Positions 28,344 to 37,121 of a stretch of DNA of 64,000 nt are shown in pieces. Source of the DNA: Psychrobacter sp. ANT_WB68 (GTDB lineage: Bacteria > Pseudomonadota > Gammaproteobacteria > Pseudomonadales > Moraxellaceae); the NCBI RefSeq assembly GCF_008369115.1, contig NZ_VOAZ01000002.1:620001-684000 (forward strand), given 5' to 3'. Positions within the stretch are counted from its first letter, which is position 1. Each line of letters opens with the position of its first letter. The position numbers and the translations under genes are program-made. The notes beneath the pieces are model-generated. The model saw only the letters and a program-made list of their open reading frames with translations, had not been told where the DNA came from and did not search any database.

Positions 28344-29902
28344 TGACGGACTCATCGATGCATATACCTACATTTAAAATACGAATCACTCTATTTTGGC
28401 GGTTATTTCTGAGTCTGCTATTGACAGTGCTCATCACTTCTATCATCTCTGTCATGGTAGAACGCTGGCTCAATGGCAAAGAGTTAAGCACTCGGATGGA
28501 TGTGCAAATTGACAGTCTTTTACTTAAGCGCCAAGAAGTGGTTGAGGCGCTACAAGCTGGCGATTTATTGGCAGTCAGGCAGCTGTATCGGCAAGACCGA
28601 CGGTTGATGAGTCAAATCAGGATTTATGATGAGCAGGGCGCTATTATTTTTCCGCGCTATCGTTATAGGGAGGAGCGTCAAAAAAATGGGCAGGAAGTGG
28701 AGTATGCCTTGCCATCAAATCGTATGTCTGACAATCGTAAAGCCTACAATGATAAAAACGACAGAGTCTATGAGAAGCCTTCTATTCTTAATGAAATCCT
28801 GCATCCAACAATGCCTAATAGGGAAGTGATTTTTGACCCCAATAATCGTCCAGAACTGGCAGATTTAACAGTAAGTTTACCAGACGGCCAAACTGCCATT
28901 ATACAATTGCGTCCGCATCTGCGTTTTGCTGACGTCTTGGCGCTGCAACGCGGTAATTTTACCGTACGTTTGCTACTGATTATTGTCTTTAGTATTTTGG
29001 TTTGCTTTTGGCTCAGTCGTACACTGACTCGGCGCATTGGTCGGGTACAACATGCTGTGCATCGTATGATTGATGGCAACTATGAGGCCAATCCCAATTT
29101 ATCAGAATTGGGCTCTGATGAGCTAGGCTTATTGGCAAAAGATGTGGCTCTGCTATCGACGCGATTGGCAGACAGTGAGCTGGCGCGCAAACAGATGTTA
29201 AGTGATATCTCTCATGAGCTACGCTCGCCATTGGCACGTCTTGATGTTGCTACTGAGCTGACCCGTGATTTTGCGCCCAATGCCAGTCGCTATCTCGACC
29301 GTATCGATAAAGAATCCGCACGAATGAATGAGCTGATTGAGCAAATTATTCATATTCAATCGCTACAAATGCAGCAATATACCGTCGATAATTTAGAAAA
29401 CGAAGCCGTGGATATGGTTGATATTATCACTGAAATTGGTAACGACGTCTGTTTTGAGTTTCAGCATAAAAATGTGCGCTGGCAATGGACGCCGCCCGAT
29501 GCTTTATTATCACCATCAACTGTCGTGTCTTTGACAGTGCTTGGCAATCAAGAACAGTTGCATAGTGCCTTTGAAAATATCATTCGTAATGCTTTTATGC
29601 ACACCGCTTCAGGTTCAACCGTCACTGCTGAATTGATAAAAACACAATTAGATAATAAAAGAGATGCCATTACAATTAGCATCACAGACGAGGGTGGCGG
29701 GGTAGCAGAAAAAGATTTAGAGCGCATTTTTCAGCCTTTTGTACGGCTTGATAGTGCGCGCCATCGCGAAACGGGCGGATACGGATTGGGCTTAGCAATC
29801 GTTCACGCGGTTATCCTCGCTCATAAAGGTCAAATCAGTGTTTATAATCGCCAAGACGGTATTCAAGGATTGGTGGTTGAGATTATACTGCCTGTTGAAT
29901 AG
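28343..29902 (+). CDS. cpxA: CpxA-type sensor histidine kinase
   Basis: 519 residues. First membrane helix about 15-35, a periplasmic domain to about 205, second helix about 208-228, then HAMP, HisKA with H291 in LSDISHELRSPLARLDVATEL, and a HATPase domain with N box, DEGGGV and GYGLGLAIV. The E/S/P spacing of the H box matches CpxA. It should phosphorylate the preceding regulator. Periplasmic domain has a polar, Arg-rich middle (YRYREERQKNGQ). One-base overlap with the regulator gene. Confidence 0.87.
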   Translation: MTDSSMHIPTFKIRITLFWRLFLSLLLTVLITSIISVMVERWLNGKELSTRMDVQIDSLLLKRQEVVEALQAGDLLAVRQLYRQDRRLMSQIRIYDEQGAIIFPRYRYREERQKNGQEVEYALPSNRMSDNRKAYNDKNDRVYEKPSILNEILHPTMPNREVIFDPNNRPELADLTVSLPDGQTAIIQLRPHLRFADVLALQRGNFTVRLLLIIVFSILVCFWLSRTLTRRIGRVQHAVHRMIDGNYEANPNLSELGSDELGLLAKDVALLSTRLADSELARKQMLSDISHELRSPLARLDVATELTRDFAPNASRYLDRIDKESARMNELIEQIIHIQSLQMQQYTVDNLENEAVDMVDIITEIGNDVCFEFQHKNVRWQWTPPDALLSPSTVVSLTVLGNQEQLHSAFENIIRNAFMHTASGSTVTAELIKTQLDNKRDAITISITDEGGGVAEKDLERIFQPFVRLDSARHRETGGYGLGLAIVHAVILAHKGQISVYNRQDGIQGLVVEIILPVE

Positions 29903-30295
29903 ATTAGCTAAAAGCCGATTCAGCTATTGTTTGATATTAAATTGTCGTAATAACCTTACGATTTTGTATCATAAAATTTGCAGTAATGGGTGAAGTATTC
30001 ATGATTTGTAGTATTCAGAGTTCTTTTATATTCATTTTTTGATATATATAAGATTAACGGTATAAAATAGCCGACGAACGGTATTGATACTCTCTATATA
30101 TTCATTAATAATCATATATAGAGAGTAATAATAAACATACAATATAAAACCTACCTGTTTCCTAAGTTCTAATAACAGTTACATTTCATTATAAAAACGG
30201 CGTTTATGTAAACTTTATAGGCGTTTTATTTGATTATTTTTATTCTCTCTAACACAGAACGTATTTTTCCGTCAGTTTGTCAGGGAGTAAAAGTT
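29903..30295. promoter_or_regulatory. AT-rich upstream region of the trimeric autotransporter with a 14-bp inverted repeat
   Basis: 393 bases without a gene. A perfect inverted repeat, TACTCTCTATATAT (30088-30101) and ATATATAGAGAGTA (30114-30127), with a 12-base spacer, stands 168 bases before the adhesin start. Nearer the start, 30190-30230 can fold through ATAAAA...TTTTAT and GTTT-ATGT-AAAC. GGGAG at about 30283 is the ribosome site. Confidence 0.55.
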
Positions 30296-32758
30296 ATGAA
30301 TCGCAATTATAAAGTGATCTGGAATGCGTCATTAAACTGTTTTATGGCAGTTGCTGAATACGCAAAAGCACGCGGTAAGTCATCTAGCGGTACAGTGACC
30401 TCTAATGCGAGTCCAACAAGTTCAGTAGTAGGGGGCGCAAAATGGTTACGCTTAAGTTCATTGTGTTTGGGAATGGCAGCCGCTGGCTTTAGCTTACAAG
30501 CGATTGCTGTGGCGCCTGCTACAGGTGCTTTTTATGTCGGTGTTAACTCTACTGCAAATGGTGCCAATTATAATGGCGAAGGCGCAACAGGCTGGAACGC
30601 CATGGCCATGGGTCAAAATTCAATAGCTACAGGTACTCAAGCCATATCTATTGGTAGCAGCTCAGGCGGCCAAAAAACCACAGCGAGTGGCGAACAGTCA
30701 ATTGCTATCGGTGCCAATGTAGTATCAAACGGAGCATCTTCTATTGCTATCGGTGGTGACGATTTGGAGGAAGCATCCAAAGCCAATCTTAACAGCAGTC
30801 CTGCTCTCGATATCTCAAATAGCGGCAGCGTTAATACTGCATTTAAATACTATGCCGGTCGTGACCTCGTCGAAGCAGGAAATTATATTAGAAATACCGA
30901 AGCTGGTGGTGCCGCATCTATTGCTATTGGTACAAAATCACTATCTACAGGGGCGCTTTCTACTGCTGTTGGTGTGCAATCCACTACAGAGGGTGTAGCT
31001 GCATCAGCCTTTGGTATGGCTGCATCAGCGAGTAAAGATGGCTCAGTGGCTCTTGGTGCAGGTTCAACCACACTCACTAATGCAACCTTCCAAAAAAAGC
31101 TTACCATTGGTAATAAAAACTATTATTATGCTGGTGCAACAAAAGATCCAGGAGCACAAGTCTCTGTTGGTTCTGTAGGGAAGGAGCGTCAGATCAAGCA
31201 CGTCGCTGCTGGAGCAATCAATAAAGACAGTACTGATGCTGTCAATGGCAGTCAGTTGCATGCTACCAATCAGTCTATCGAAAACCTGAGCACTGGTATC
31301 ACAACTAAAGGTTTAGATTTTGCAGGCAATGATGGCGTGAAGATTCATAAGGATCTTGGACATAAGCTTGAAATCGTGGGTACTTTAGCTGACTCTAAAA
31401 CAGCGTCTGCAAAAAATATCCGCACTGTAGCGAAGAATGGTAAGTTAGAAATTCAGTTGGCTGATGACTTGGACGTGACATCTGTTACCACTGGTAATAG
31501 CTTGCTGAATAATGCAGGTCTTCAAGTTGGTAATAATGTTTTTATCACCAATCAAGGTCTGCAAGCTGGTAATACCCGTATCACTGATGGCGGTCTAACT
31601 TTTACAGGTAGTACTGTTGCGGTAACTGCTGGAGGTATTAACGCTGGCGGCAAAAAGATTACCAACGTTGATGATGGCGTGGTTGCAGTAGGTAGTAAAG
31701 ATGCTATCAACGGCGGTCAACTACAAGAGGTTAAAAACGCTGCAGCCAATGCTAATAAAGGCTGGGACATTAGTGCTGCAGGAGGTACTGCAACCAATGT
31801 AGCCCCAGGAACGGTGGTTGACTTTAATAGTAAAGACACTAATATCACTGTGTCAAAAAACGTAACCAGTGACGAAACCTCTGTCTCTTTTGAGTTAAAT
31901 AGAGACCTCAGTTTAGATAGCGCGACATTTGGTGATGTTAAGCTCTCAACGACTGGCCTTGATAACGGTGGCAAGACCATTACTAATGTAGCTGATGGTG
32001 TTATAGGAGTTAATAGTAAGGATGCGATTAATGGAGGTCAGTTAGATCAAGTGGTTGCTGCTATGGAGAACAGTACAAGTGTACTTGCTGAGCAGATGGA
32101 TGCAGGTCTCAACTTCAGTGCGGATACAGGTGCAGTCATTAATAAAAAGCTTGGCGATAATGCACTTAGCTTCAAAGGTGGTAATAATATCACTACTACG
32201 GCAGAAGGTAGCAGCATCAAGTTCGACTTAAACGGGAACATTAATGTCGAAAGCGTCACAACCGGCAATACGACGGTGAATAATAGTGGTGTTACTATTA
32301 AAAATGGTCCAAGTATGACAGCCGCCGGTATCTATGCAGGTAATGCCGAAACGGCCCCTAGTATGACAGCAGCCGGCATCAATGCCGCTGGTACTAAGGT
32401 AACCAATGTTGCGGACGGCATGGCACCTAGAGACGCAGTAAACTTCGGTCAATTAGATGCAGTAAGTAGAAATTTAAATAATAATATCAATGAGCTAGGT
32501 TATAAAATTGGCGAAGTCGAGGACGACGCCAATGCGGGGATCTCAGCCGCTATGGCCATGTCTTCATTGCCACAAGCTTACATCATCGGTAAATCAATGA
32601 TAGGGGGTGGTATTGCAGCGTATAATGGTGAAAGTGCCGTCGCTATTGGTTTCTCTAAATTATCTGATGATGGACGTTGGGTGATGAAATTAAACGGAAC
32701 GGCGGACACCCAAGGCAATGTAGGTGCCGCAATTGGCGCAGGCTTCCACTTTGACTAG
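30296..32758 (+). CDS. Trimeric autotransporter adhesin (YadA-like)
   Basis: 820 residues from the ATG at 30296 (after GGGAG). The N-terminus MNRNYKVIWNASLNCFMAVAEYAKARGK is the extended signal peptide region (ESPR) of large autotransporters, with the hydrophobic core near 65-80. Head: SIAIG and STAVG/SVALG beta-roll repeats (about 100-275). Stalk: neck motifs of the type KxITNVxDGVV..SKDAINGGQL, four copies, between coiled or FGG-like parts. C-terminal YadA anchor (about 745-820, NAGISAAMAMSSLPQAY ... IGAGFHFD), four strands per chain giving a 12-strand trimer pore. Surface adhesion or autoagglutination is the expected role. Ends in HFD rather than the usual terminal aromatic. Confidence 0.95.
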   Translation: MNRNYKVIWNASLNCFMAVAEYAKARGKSSSGTVTSNASPTSSVVGGAKWLRLSSLCLGMAAAGFSLQAIAVAPATGAFYVGVNSTANGANYNGEGATGWNAMAMGQNSIATGTQAISIGSSSGGQKTTASGEQSIAIGANVVSNGASSIAIGGDDLEEASKANLNSSPALDISNSGSVNTAFKYYAGRDLVEAGNYIRNTEAGGAASIAIGTKSLSTGALSTAVGVQSTTEGVAASAFGMAASASKDGSVALGAGSTTLTNATFQKKLTIGNKNYYYAGATKDPGAQVSVGSVGKERQIKHVAAGAINKDSTDAVNGSQLHATNQSIENLSTGITTKGLDFAGNDGVKIHKDLGHKLEIVGTLADSKTASAKNIRTVAKNGKLEIQLADDLDVTSVTTGNSLLNNAGLQVGNNVFITNQGLQAGNTRITDGGLTFTGSTVAVTAGGINAGGKKITNVDDGVVAVGSKDAINGGQLQEVKNAAANANKGWDISAAGGTATNVAPGTVVDFNSKDTNITVSKNVTSDETSVSFELNRDLSLDSATFGDVKLSTTGLDNGGKTITNVADGVIGVNSKDAINGGQLDQVVAAMENSTSVLAEQMDAGLNFSADTGAVINKKLGDNALSFKGGNNITTTAEGSSIKFDLNGNINVESVTTGNTTVNNSGVTIKNGPSMTAAGIYAGNAETAPSMTAAGINAAGTKVTNVADGMAPRDAVNFGQLDAVSRNLNNNINELGYKIGEVEDDANAGISAAMAMSSLPQAYIIGKSMIGGGIAAYNGESAVAIGFSKLSDDGRWVMKLNGTADTQGNVGAAIGAGFHFD

Positions 32759-32799
32759 TTAGTTAATTAAGCTAAATAGTCATTGAATCATCAAGTAAA

Positions 32800-32840
32800 G
32801 CAAAAAAAAGCAAGGCATCGGATGCCTTGCTTTTTTTATG
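32800..32840 (+). terminator. Terminator of the adhesin gene (could work both ways)
   Basis: GCAAGGCATC (32810-32819) / GATGCCTTGC (32821-32830), flanked by a run of A on the left and seven T on the right. Confidence 0.88.
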
Positions 32841-32942
32841 GATGGAGATTACTTGATAAAGTATATGGCGTTTAATTACATTGATGAAAAGTAACGGTGT
32901 GATATTAAAGGCTGTAATATTAAAACTTATAATATCAAGTGT

Positions 32943-33806
32943 TTAGCGCACTAGAATAACGGGCGATAGAGTGCTGGCAATAATCTCTGTCGTGGTACTG
33001 CCCAAAAATAAATGCTGGAGTTTAGAGCGTCCATAAGCGCCAACCACAATGATATCGATTTTATTTTCAAGTTGAAAGCCGAGTAAGCCATCAACCGCAT
33101 CAAGCAGTGGCAGGTGATGGGCATCTACGCTAAAGCCTGCTGTGCTCAATTGCGTGGTAGCGTCGTCAAGGCTTTTTTTAGACGCCTCATTATCATGACC
33201 GACCATCACGATATGACCTTTCAGCCCTTGTAAAAGGTTGCTTTTCGCTAGCATCTGGATGGCATTCATCGCGGTTTTACTGCCATCAAACGCCACCATA
33301 TAGGATTGGGGCTCTTTAAATTTCTCGGAACAAATTAACACAGGTATGTTTGAGGCACGGGCAACCGTTTCGATTTGGCTACCGATATTGATTCGGCTGT
33401 TTTTATGATCTTCACCGCGGCGGCCCATGACGATAGCACGGTTTTTTGCTTGAAAGTATTCAATCGCTGGCAGCAGCTTCCCGCGGCGTTGATAGATGCA
33501 GACGTTCACGCCTTTAAAGTTACTTTGGATATGACTTTTTGCGTCTTGTACTAATGCATTGCTGTAGCTGTTTACCACCTGCGCCCGTTGCTCATCCAGC
33601 TCGGATAACTCATCGAGTAAAGACTGGCGACTATTAATGCCAATGGCGCCAGATAAATCGCGTCTGATCGAAGCTGCTACGTCGCTAACGTGCAATAATG
33701 CTACCGATATGTCCAGCTTGCTTGCGTACCACGCGGCATAATCACATACTGAGCCAGTCACCGCTGAGCCATCGATACAAGCCAAAACGTGCTCTTCCGT
33801 TATCAT
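32943..33806 (-). CDS. Tandem universal stress protein (two UspA domains)
   Basis: 287 residues: domain 1 about 1-140 (VLACIDGSAVTGSVCDYAAW; IVMGRRGEDHKNSRINIGSQIETV), domain 2 about 150-287 (MVAFDGSKTAMNAIQML; VVGAYGRSKLQHLFLGSTTTEII). The second has the G-x2-G-x9-G-S nucleotide loop of ATP-binding Usp proteins; in the first it is partly kept. Role in stress survival inferred from the family. Divergent from the CoA-transferase gene across 903 bases. Confidence 0.92.
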   Translation of the reverse strand: MITEEHVLACIDGSAVTGSVCDYAAWYASKLDISVALLHVSDVAASIRRDLSGAIGINSRQSLLDELSELDEQRAQVVNSYSNALVQDAKSHIQSNFKGVNVCIYQRRGKLLPAIEYFQAKNRAIVMGRRGEDHKNSRINIGSQIETVARASNIPVLICSEKFKEPQSYMVAFDGSKTAMNAIQMLAKSNLLQGLKGHIVMVGHDNEASKKSLDDATTQLSTAGFSVDAHHLPLLDAVDGLLGFQLENKIDIIVVGAYGRSKLQHLFLGSTTTEIIASTLSPVILVR

Positions 33807-34709
33807 AATCTGTCCTTAGTTTCATCTATCATCTGATAAGCGTCTTTTATCCTGATGTTATAGATATTTTTTAACCTAAATTGCTAATAACTTGTCTTTA
33901 GCTATTATCTTACCTCAAATGCAGTCATTTCAACATTAAAGCACTGTGCTTTAAATTTCTTTCCAAGAATATATTTTTTCAAATATAGAACAATATTTCA
34001 TTAGTTAAGTCATCATGAGTAATGACTTATGACAAACAATAGAGTGCATTGAAATTATAAAACATGAGTATGACCGACTAATAATTGCGTTTTCTAAAAA
34101 TTATCAAATAGGTCTGCTAGTCAAAAAGCTACTATCTATCAAAACTTCATCTATTAATTGATAGATAATAGTTATATGACTTCATATTAGTTGAAAATTA
34201 TATTTATCATATTCTTTATTTAAGAAATATCTTCTCTTAATATTATTTTTTAATCGCTATAATTTGGCAACTACTTAGCTATAAAAGTAAAAAAGACAAT
34301 TATGTGAACCACCAAAGAGCAGCATACAACTCAGTCTACAGTCACTGCTTAAAGCAGTCCATAGTTCTTTAAAGTTGCAGCTATCTGAATAAATATTTGA
34401 ATATTTATTCAAGAAATTTTTCAAATTCTAACTAAGTATAAAGTTTTTTTGGTTATATATATTTGAAGAAAATTTAAACTAGCATTACAAAAAAATTAAA
34501 AAAGAAGATTGGCTGTCATCATTAATAGTGAACTATTGTTAATAATTATAATGATATTTAATGTGAAATATTAAAATCTAAAACAATCGGCTTGTCTTTT
34601 ATTGTAAAGTTGTTAATATACTACATCGTATTTTATTGCTATTTCGGTATCAAATTTATCATTATTGTGAGAATTTGGTTTTAATAGGGAAGTTACTAGG
34701 AAAAAAGGT
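33807..34709. promoter_or_regulatory. 903-base AT-rich region with several palindromes, upstream of the CoA-transferase gene
   Basis: No protein gene is evident. It holds TATCTATCAA / TTGATAGATA (34133-34142, 34158-34167), ACTGCTT-A-AAGCAGT (34344-34358) and a perfect 12-bp palindrome TGAATAAATATT / AATATTTATTCA (34386-34411) with a 2-base spacer. A promoter-like pair TTGTCT (34592-34597) and TAATAT (34614-34619), 16 bases apart, stands about 90 bases before the start codon at 34710. The rest may be a long leader or contain an untranslated RNA. Confidence 0.45.
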
Positions 34710-36257
34710 ATGAGTGCAATTAATCACGAAGAGCGCGTCCGTCATGAAGGTTTACGTGAAAAAATCATGTCTGCGGAGCAAGCAGCGACATTTATCTCAC
34801 ATGACATGAATGTTGGAATGAGTGGTTTTACGGGAGCAGGTTATCCAAAAGCTATCCCAGCTGCATTAGCAGAGCGTATGAAAGCTGCTCAAGCACGCGG
34901 TGAAGAATTCAAAATCGGTTTATTAACCGGCGCGTCAACTGCCGCAGAATGTGATGGTGTATTGGCTGAAGCCAATGGTATCAAGATGCGCACGCCTTAT
35001 CAGTCAGAAGCCGCCCTTCGTAAACAAATTAACGCCGGCGAAACCCATTATTTTGATATGCACTTATCGCATGTCGCTCAGCAAAGCACCTTTGGTTTCT
35101 ACGGTGATATGCATGTGGCGGTGGTTGAAGTGGCCGGTATTTTACCGGACGGTCGCCTGATTCCTTCTACCTCTATCGGTACCAATAATGCATGGTTGCA
35201 TAATGCTGACAAGATTATTCTTGAAGTAAACAGCCGCCAAAGCCTGTTATTAGAGGGCATGCATGATATCTTTGATGATATTGGTGTACCGCCGTATCGC
35301 AAACCGATTCCAATTACTACGCCGGGTGAGCGTGTTGGCTCGCCTTATCTAACCTGTGATTTGGATAAAGTCGTTGCCGTAGTCTTAACAGATTCACCAG
35401 ACCGTAATAGCAAATTTGCTGATCCTGATGAATGCTCGAATAAAATTGCCGGTTATATTATTGACTTTTTCCATGAAGAAGTGAAAAAAGGCCGCATGCC
35501 AGCCAACTTATTGCCTATCCAATCAGGTGTAGGTAACGTTGCCAATGCGGTATTGGCAGGATTGCAAGCCAGTCCGTTTGAGAATTTAACCGGTTATACC
35601 GAAGTATTGCAAGACGGTATGTTAGATTTGATTATGTCAGGAAAAATGACCCAAGCTTCTGCGACTGCTATGTCGTTAAGTCCAGATGCGCTAGACCGTT
35701 TTAATGCCAATATCGAAGAATTGCGCAAACGCATTATCCTGCGTCCGCAAGAAATCACTAACCATCCTGAAGTCTCGCGTCGTCTCGGTGTGTTGGCTAT
35801 CAATGCGATGATTGAGTGTGACCTTTATGGTAACGTCAACTCAACCCACGTCATGGGCACCAACATGATGAATGGTTTGGGCGGCTCTGGCGACTTTGCT
35901 CGTAACGCCTTTACTTCAATGTTTGTAAGTCCTTCGGTTGCCAAAGGTGGCGCTATTTCGTGCATCACGCCGATGGTGTCACACGTTGACCATACCGAAC
36001 ATGATGTGATGGTAATCGTCACTGAGCAAGGTTTGGCTGATTTGCGTGGTTTATCACCGCGTCAACGCGCGCAAAAAATCATTGATAACTGTGCCCATCC
36101 AGACTATCGCCCTATGCTGCAAGATTACTATGATCGCGCTGCACAGACCGCTGGTATGCAAACGCCTCATATCCTGAGTGAAGCATTGTCTTGGCATCAA
36201 CGTTATGTTGAAACCGGCGATATGCGCGTCAAAAAAGGTTTGGCTTTGGCGGTTTAA
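34710..36257 (+). CDS. Acetyl-CoA hydrolase/transferase family: succinate/acetate CoA-transferase
   Basis: 515 residues, the size of the Ach1/Cat1/AarC group. Start after AGGAAAAAAGGT. Motifs: GMSGFTGAGYPKAIP near 37, LLTGASTAAECDG, IPIQSGVGNVANAVLAGL-like PIQSGVGNVANAVL, then YTEVLQDGMLDL with the Glu that forms the CoA thioester, and the C-terminal FVSPSVAKGGAISCITPMVSHVDHTEHDV. Members move CoA between acetate, succinate and propionate or act as hydrolases; succinate:acetate CoA-transferase is the likeliest activity. Well-conserved gene with an unusually long upstream region. Confidence 0.93.
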   Translation: MSAINHEERVRHEGLREKIMSAEQAATFISHDMNVGMSGFTGAGYPKAIPAALAERMKAAQARGEEFKIGLLTGASTAAECDGVLAEANGIKMRTPYQSEAALRKQINAGETHYFDMHLSHVAQQSTFGFYGDMHVAVVEVAGILPDGRLIPSTSIGTNNAWLHNADKIILEVNSRQSLLLEGMHDIFDDIGVPPYRKPIPITTPGERVGSPYLTCDLDKVVAVVLTDSPDRNSKFADPDECSNKIAGYIIDFFHEEVKKGRMPANLLPIQSGVGNVANAVLAGLQASPFENLTGYTEVLQDGMLDLIMSGKMTQASATAMSLSPDALDRFNANIEELRKRIILRPQEITNHPEVSRRLGVLAINAMIECDLYGNVNSTHVMGTNMMNGLGGSGDFARNAFTSMFVSPSVAKGGAISCITPMVSHVDHTEHDVMVIVTEQGLADLRGLSPRQRAQKIIDNCAHPDYRPMLQDYYDRAAQTAGMQTPHILSEALSWHQRYVETGDMRVKKGLALAV

Positions 36258-36312
36258 ACGCTTAATTAAAAGCTTAACGCCAAAATCAGCGTTATAGCTA
36301 GCTGATGACACC

Positions 36313-36356
36313 ATTAAAAACACCGCTTGTCTATTCAGATAAGCGGTGTTTTTTTA
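36313..36356. terminator. Terminator shared by the CoA-transferase gene and the aniA remnant
   Basis: AAAAACACCGCTT (36316-36328) / AAGCGGTGTTTTT (36341-36353) with a 12-base loop; symmetrical T-runs allow both directions. Confidence 0.9.
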
Positions 36357-36388
36357 TACTTTTATAATACTTAAACAGAGATTTAAAG

Positions 36389-36730
36389 TTACCGTAAAAA
36401 TCTCAACGCCATTCGCCAAACGCATGGTTTTTCCACAGTTTCCATTTTTACGATTACTTTTGCAGCATAGTCACGATCGATTGGTGGGGGCACTTCAGGC
36501 GCTTGGTTGATAATGGCGTCAATGATTGGTAGCTCACCATTTTTGGTATTTTGAGCCTTGCTGTCCTTTTGAACTTGTGTGGTTTCTTCTGTGGTTACAC
36601 TAGACTGTTCAGTGGTAGATCTATCACAGCCGACGATCCCTGCAGTAGCAAGAGTGAGTAAACAAGCAAGTGCAAGCTTAGAGTAGGTAAGTTTCTGATG
36701 TTGAGAGATAGCTGAGTCGAAAAGGCGCAT
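36389..36730 (-). pseudogene. aniA: Remnant of a copper nitrite reductase gene (AniA/NirK type)
   Basis: An open frame of 113 codons starts with a lipoprotein signal (lipobox GIVGC, C35), a Thr/Gln/Lys-rich linker, then ELPIIDA...APEVPPPIDRDY and VKMETVEK. This is the start of the cupredoxin domain of AniA-type nitrite reductase lipoproteins (Neisseria AniA has APEVPPAIDRDYPAKVRVKMETVEK in my memory). After VEK the reading frame turns to PCVWRMALRFLR and stops. Read with one base restored in the A-run (T-run 36428-36432 on the plus strand) it gives TMRLANGVE, again the family sequence. All copper-ligand His/Cys segments that should follow are gone. Hence frameshift plus 3' deletion, not a small lipoprotein gene. 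Confidence 0.82.
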
Positions 36731-37121
36731 AAGGCAAGGCTGTCCAAAAATTCAAAATAAGTGGCTCATTTAACAAAGCTCAATTTTTATCGATGTTTAT
36801 TACCCTAATATCAATGATGTTAAGTATCAAAAATCACTATTTAATAAAAAGATAAAACGAGAAAGTGATAAAAATAACAAGCTTAAATTGTCTTCTATAA
36901 AATTCGTATTAAATGAATGTTTAAAAATAAGCGAATTATTCCTATCATATTTCTTCATTCTTTTTATACTGGAGAGTTATATATTTGGCTGTAAAGTTGT
37001 ACGATTAAGTGCGCAATAAGAGAAGATCTAAAAAGCTGTGAGAGGGTGTCAATAAAGGTATGAAAAAAAGGAATTATGAAAACCGACCAAAAGAACTATT
37101 AACAATTTCGGCAATTTTTTC
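36731..37121. other. 391-base AT-rich gap between dedA and the aniA remnant
   Basis: No gene seen. It probably contains the old promoter of aniA. I looked for a TTGAT-N4-ATCAA (FNR/Anr) site and found none that is convincing. Confidence 0.4.

Noticed and set aside
30540..31080. CRISPR-like or tandem DNA repeats
   Set aside because: The repeats are codon-level echoes of the SIAIG head repeats of the adhesin, not equal-spaced DNA repeats.
33807..34709. Replication origin in the AT-rich region
   Set aside because: No cluster of DnaA boxes (TTATNCACA) was found and no dnaA, gyrB or similar gene is near.
36731..36960. FNR/Anr box for the former nitrite reductase gene
   Set aside because: Only single ATCAA half sites are present; no palindrome with the correct spacing.
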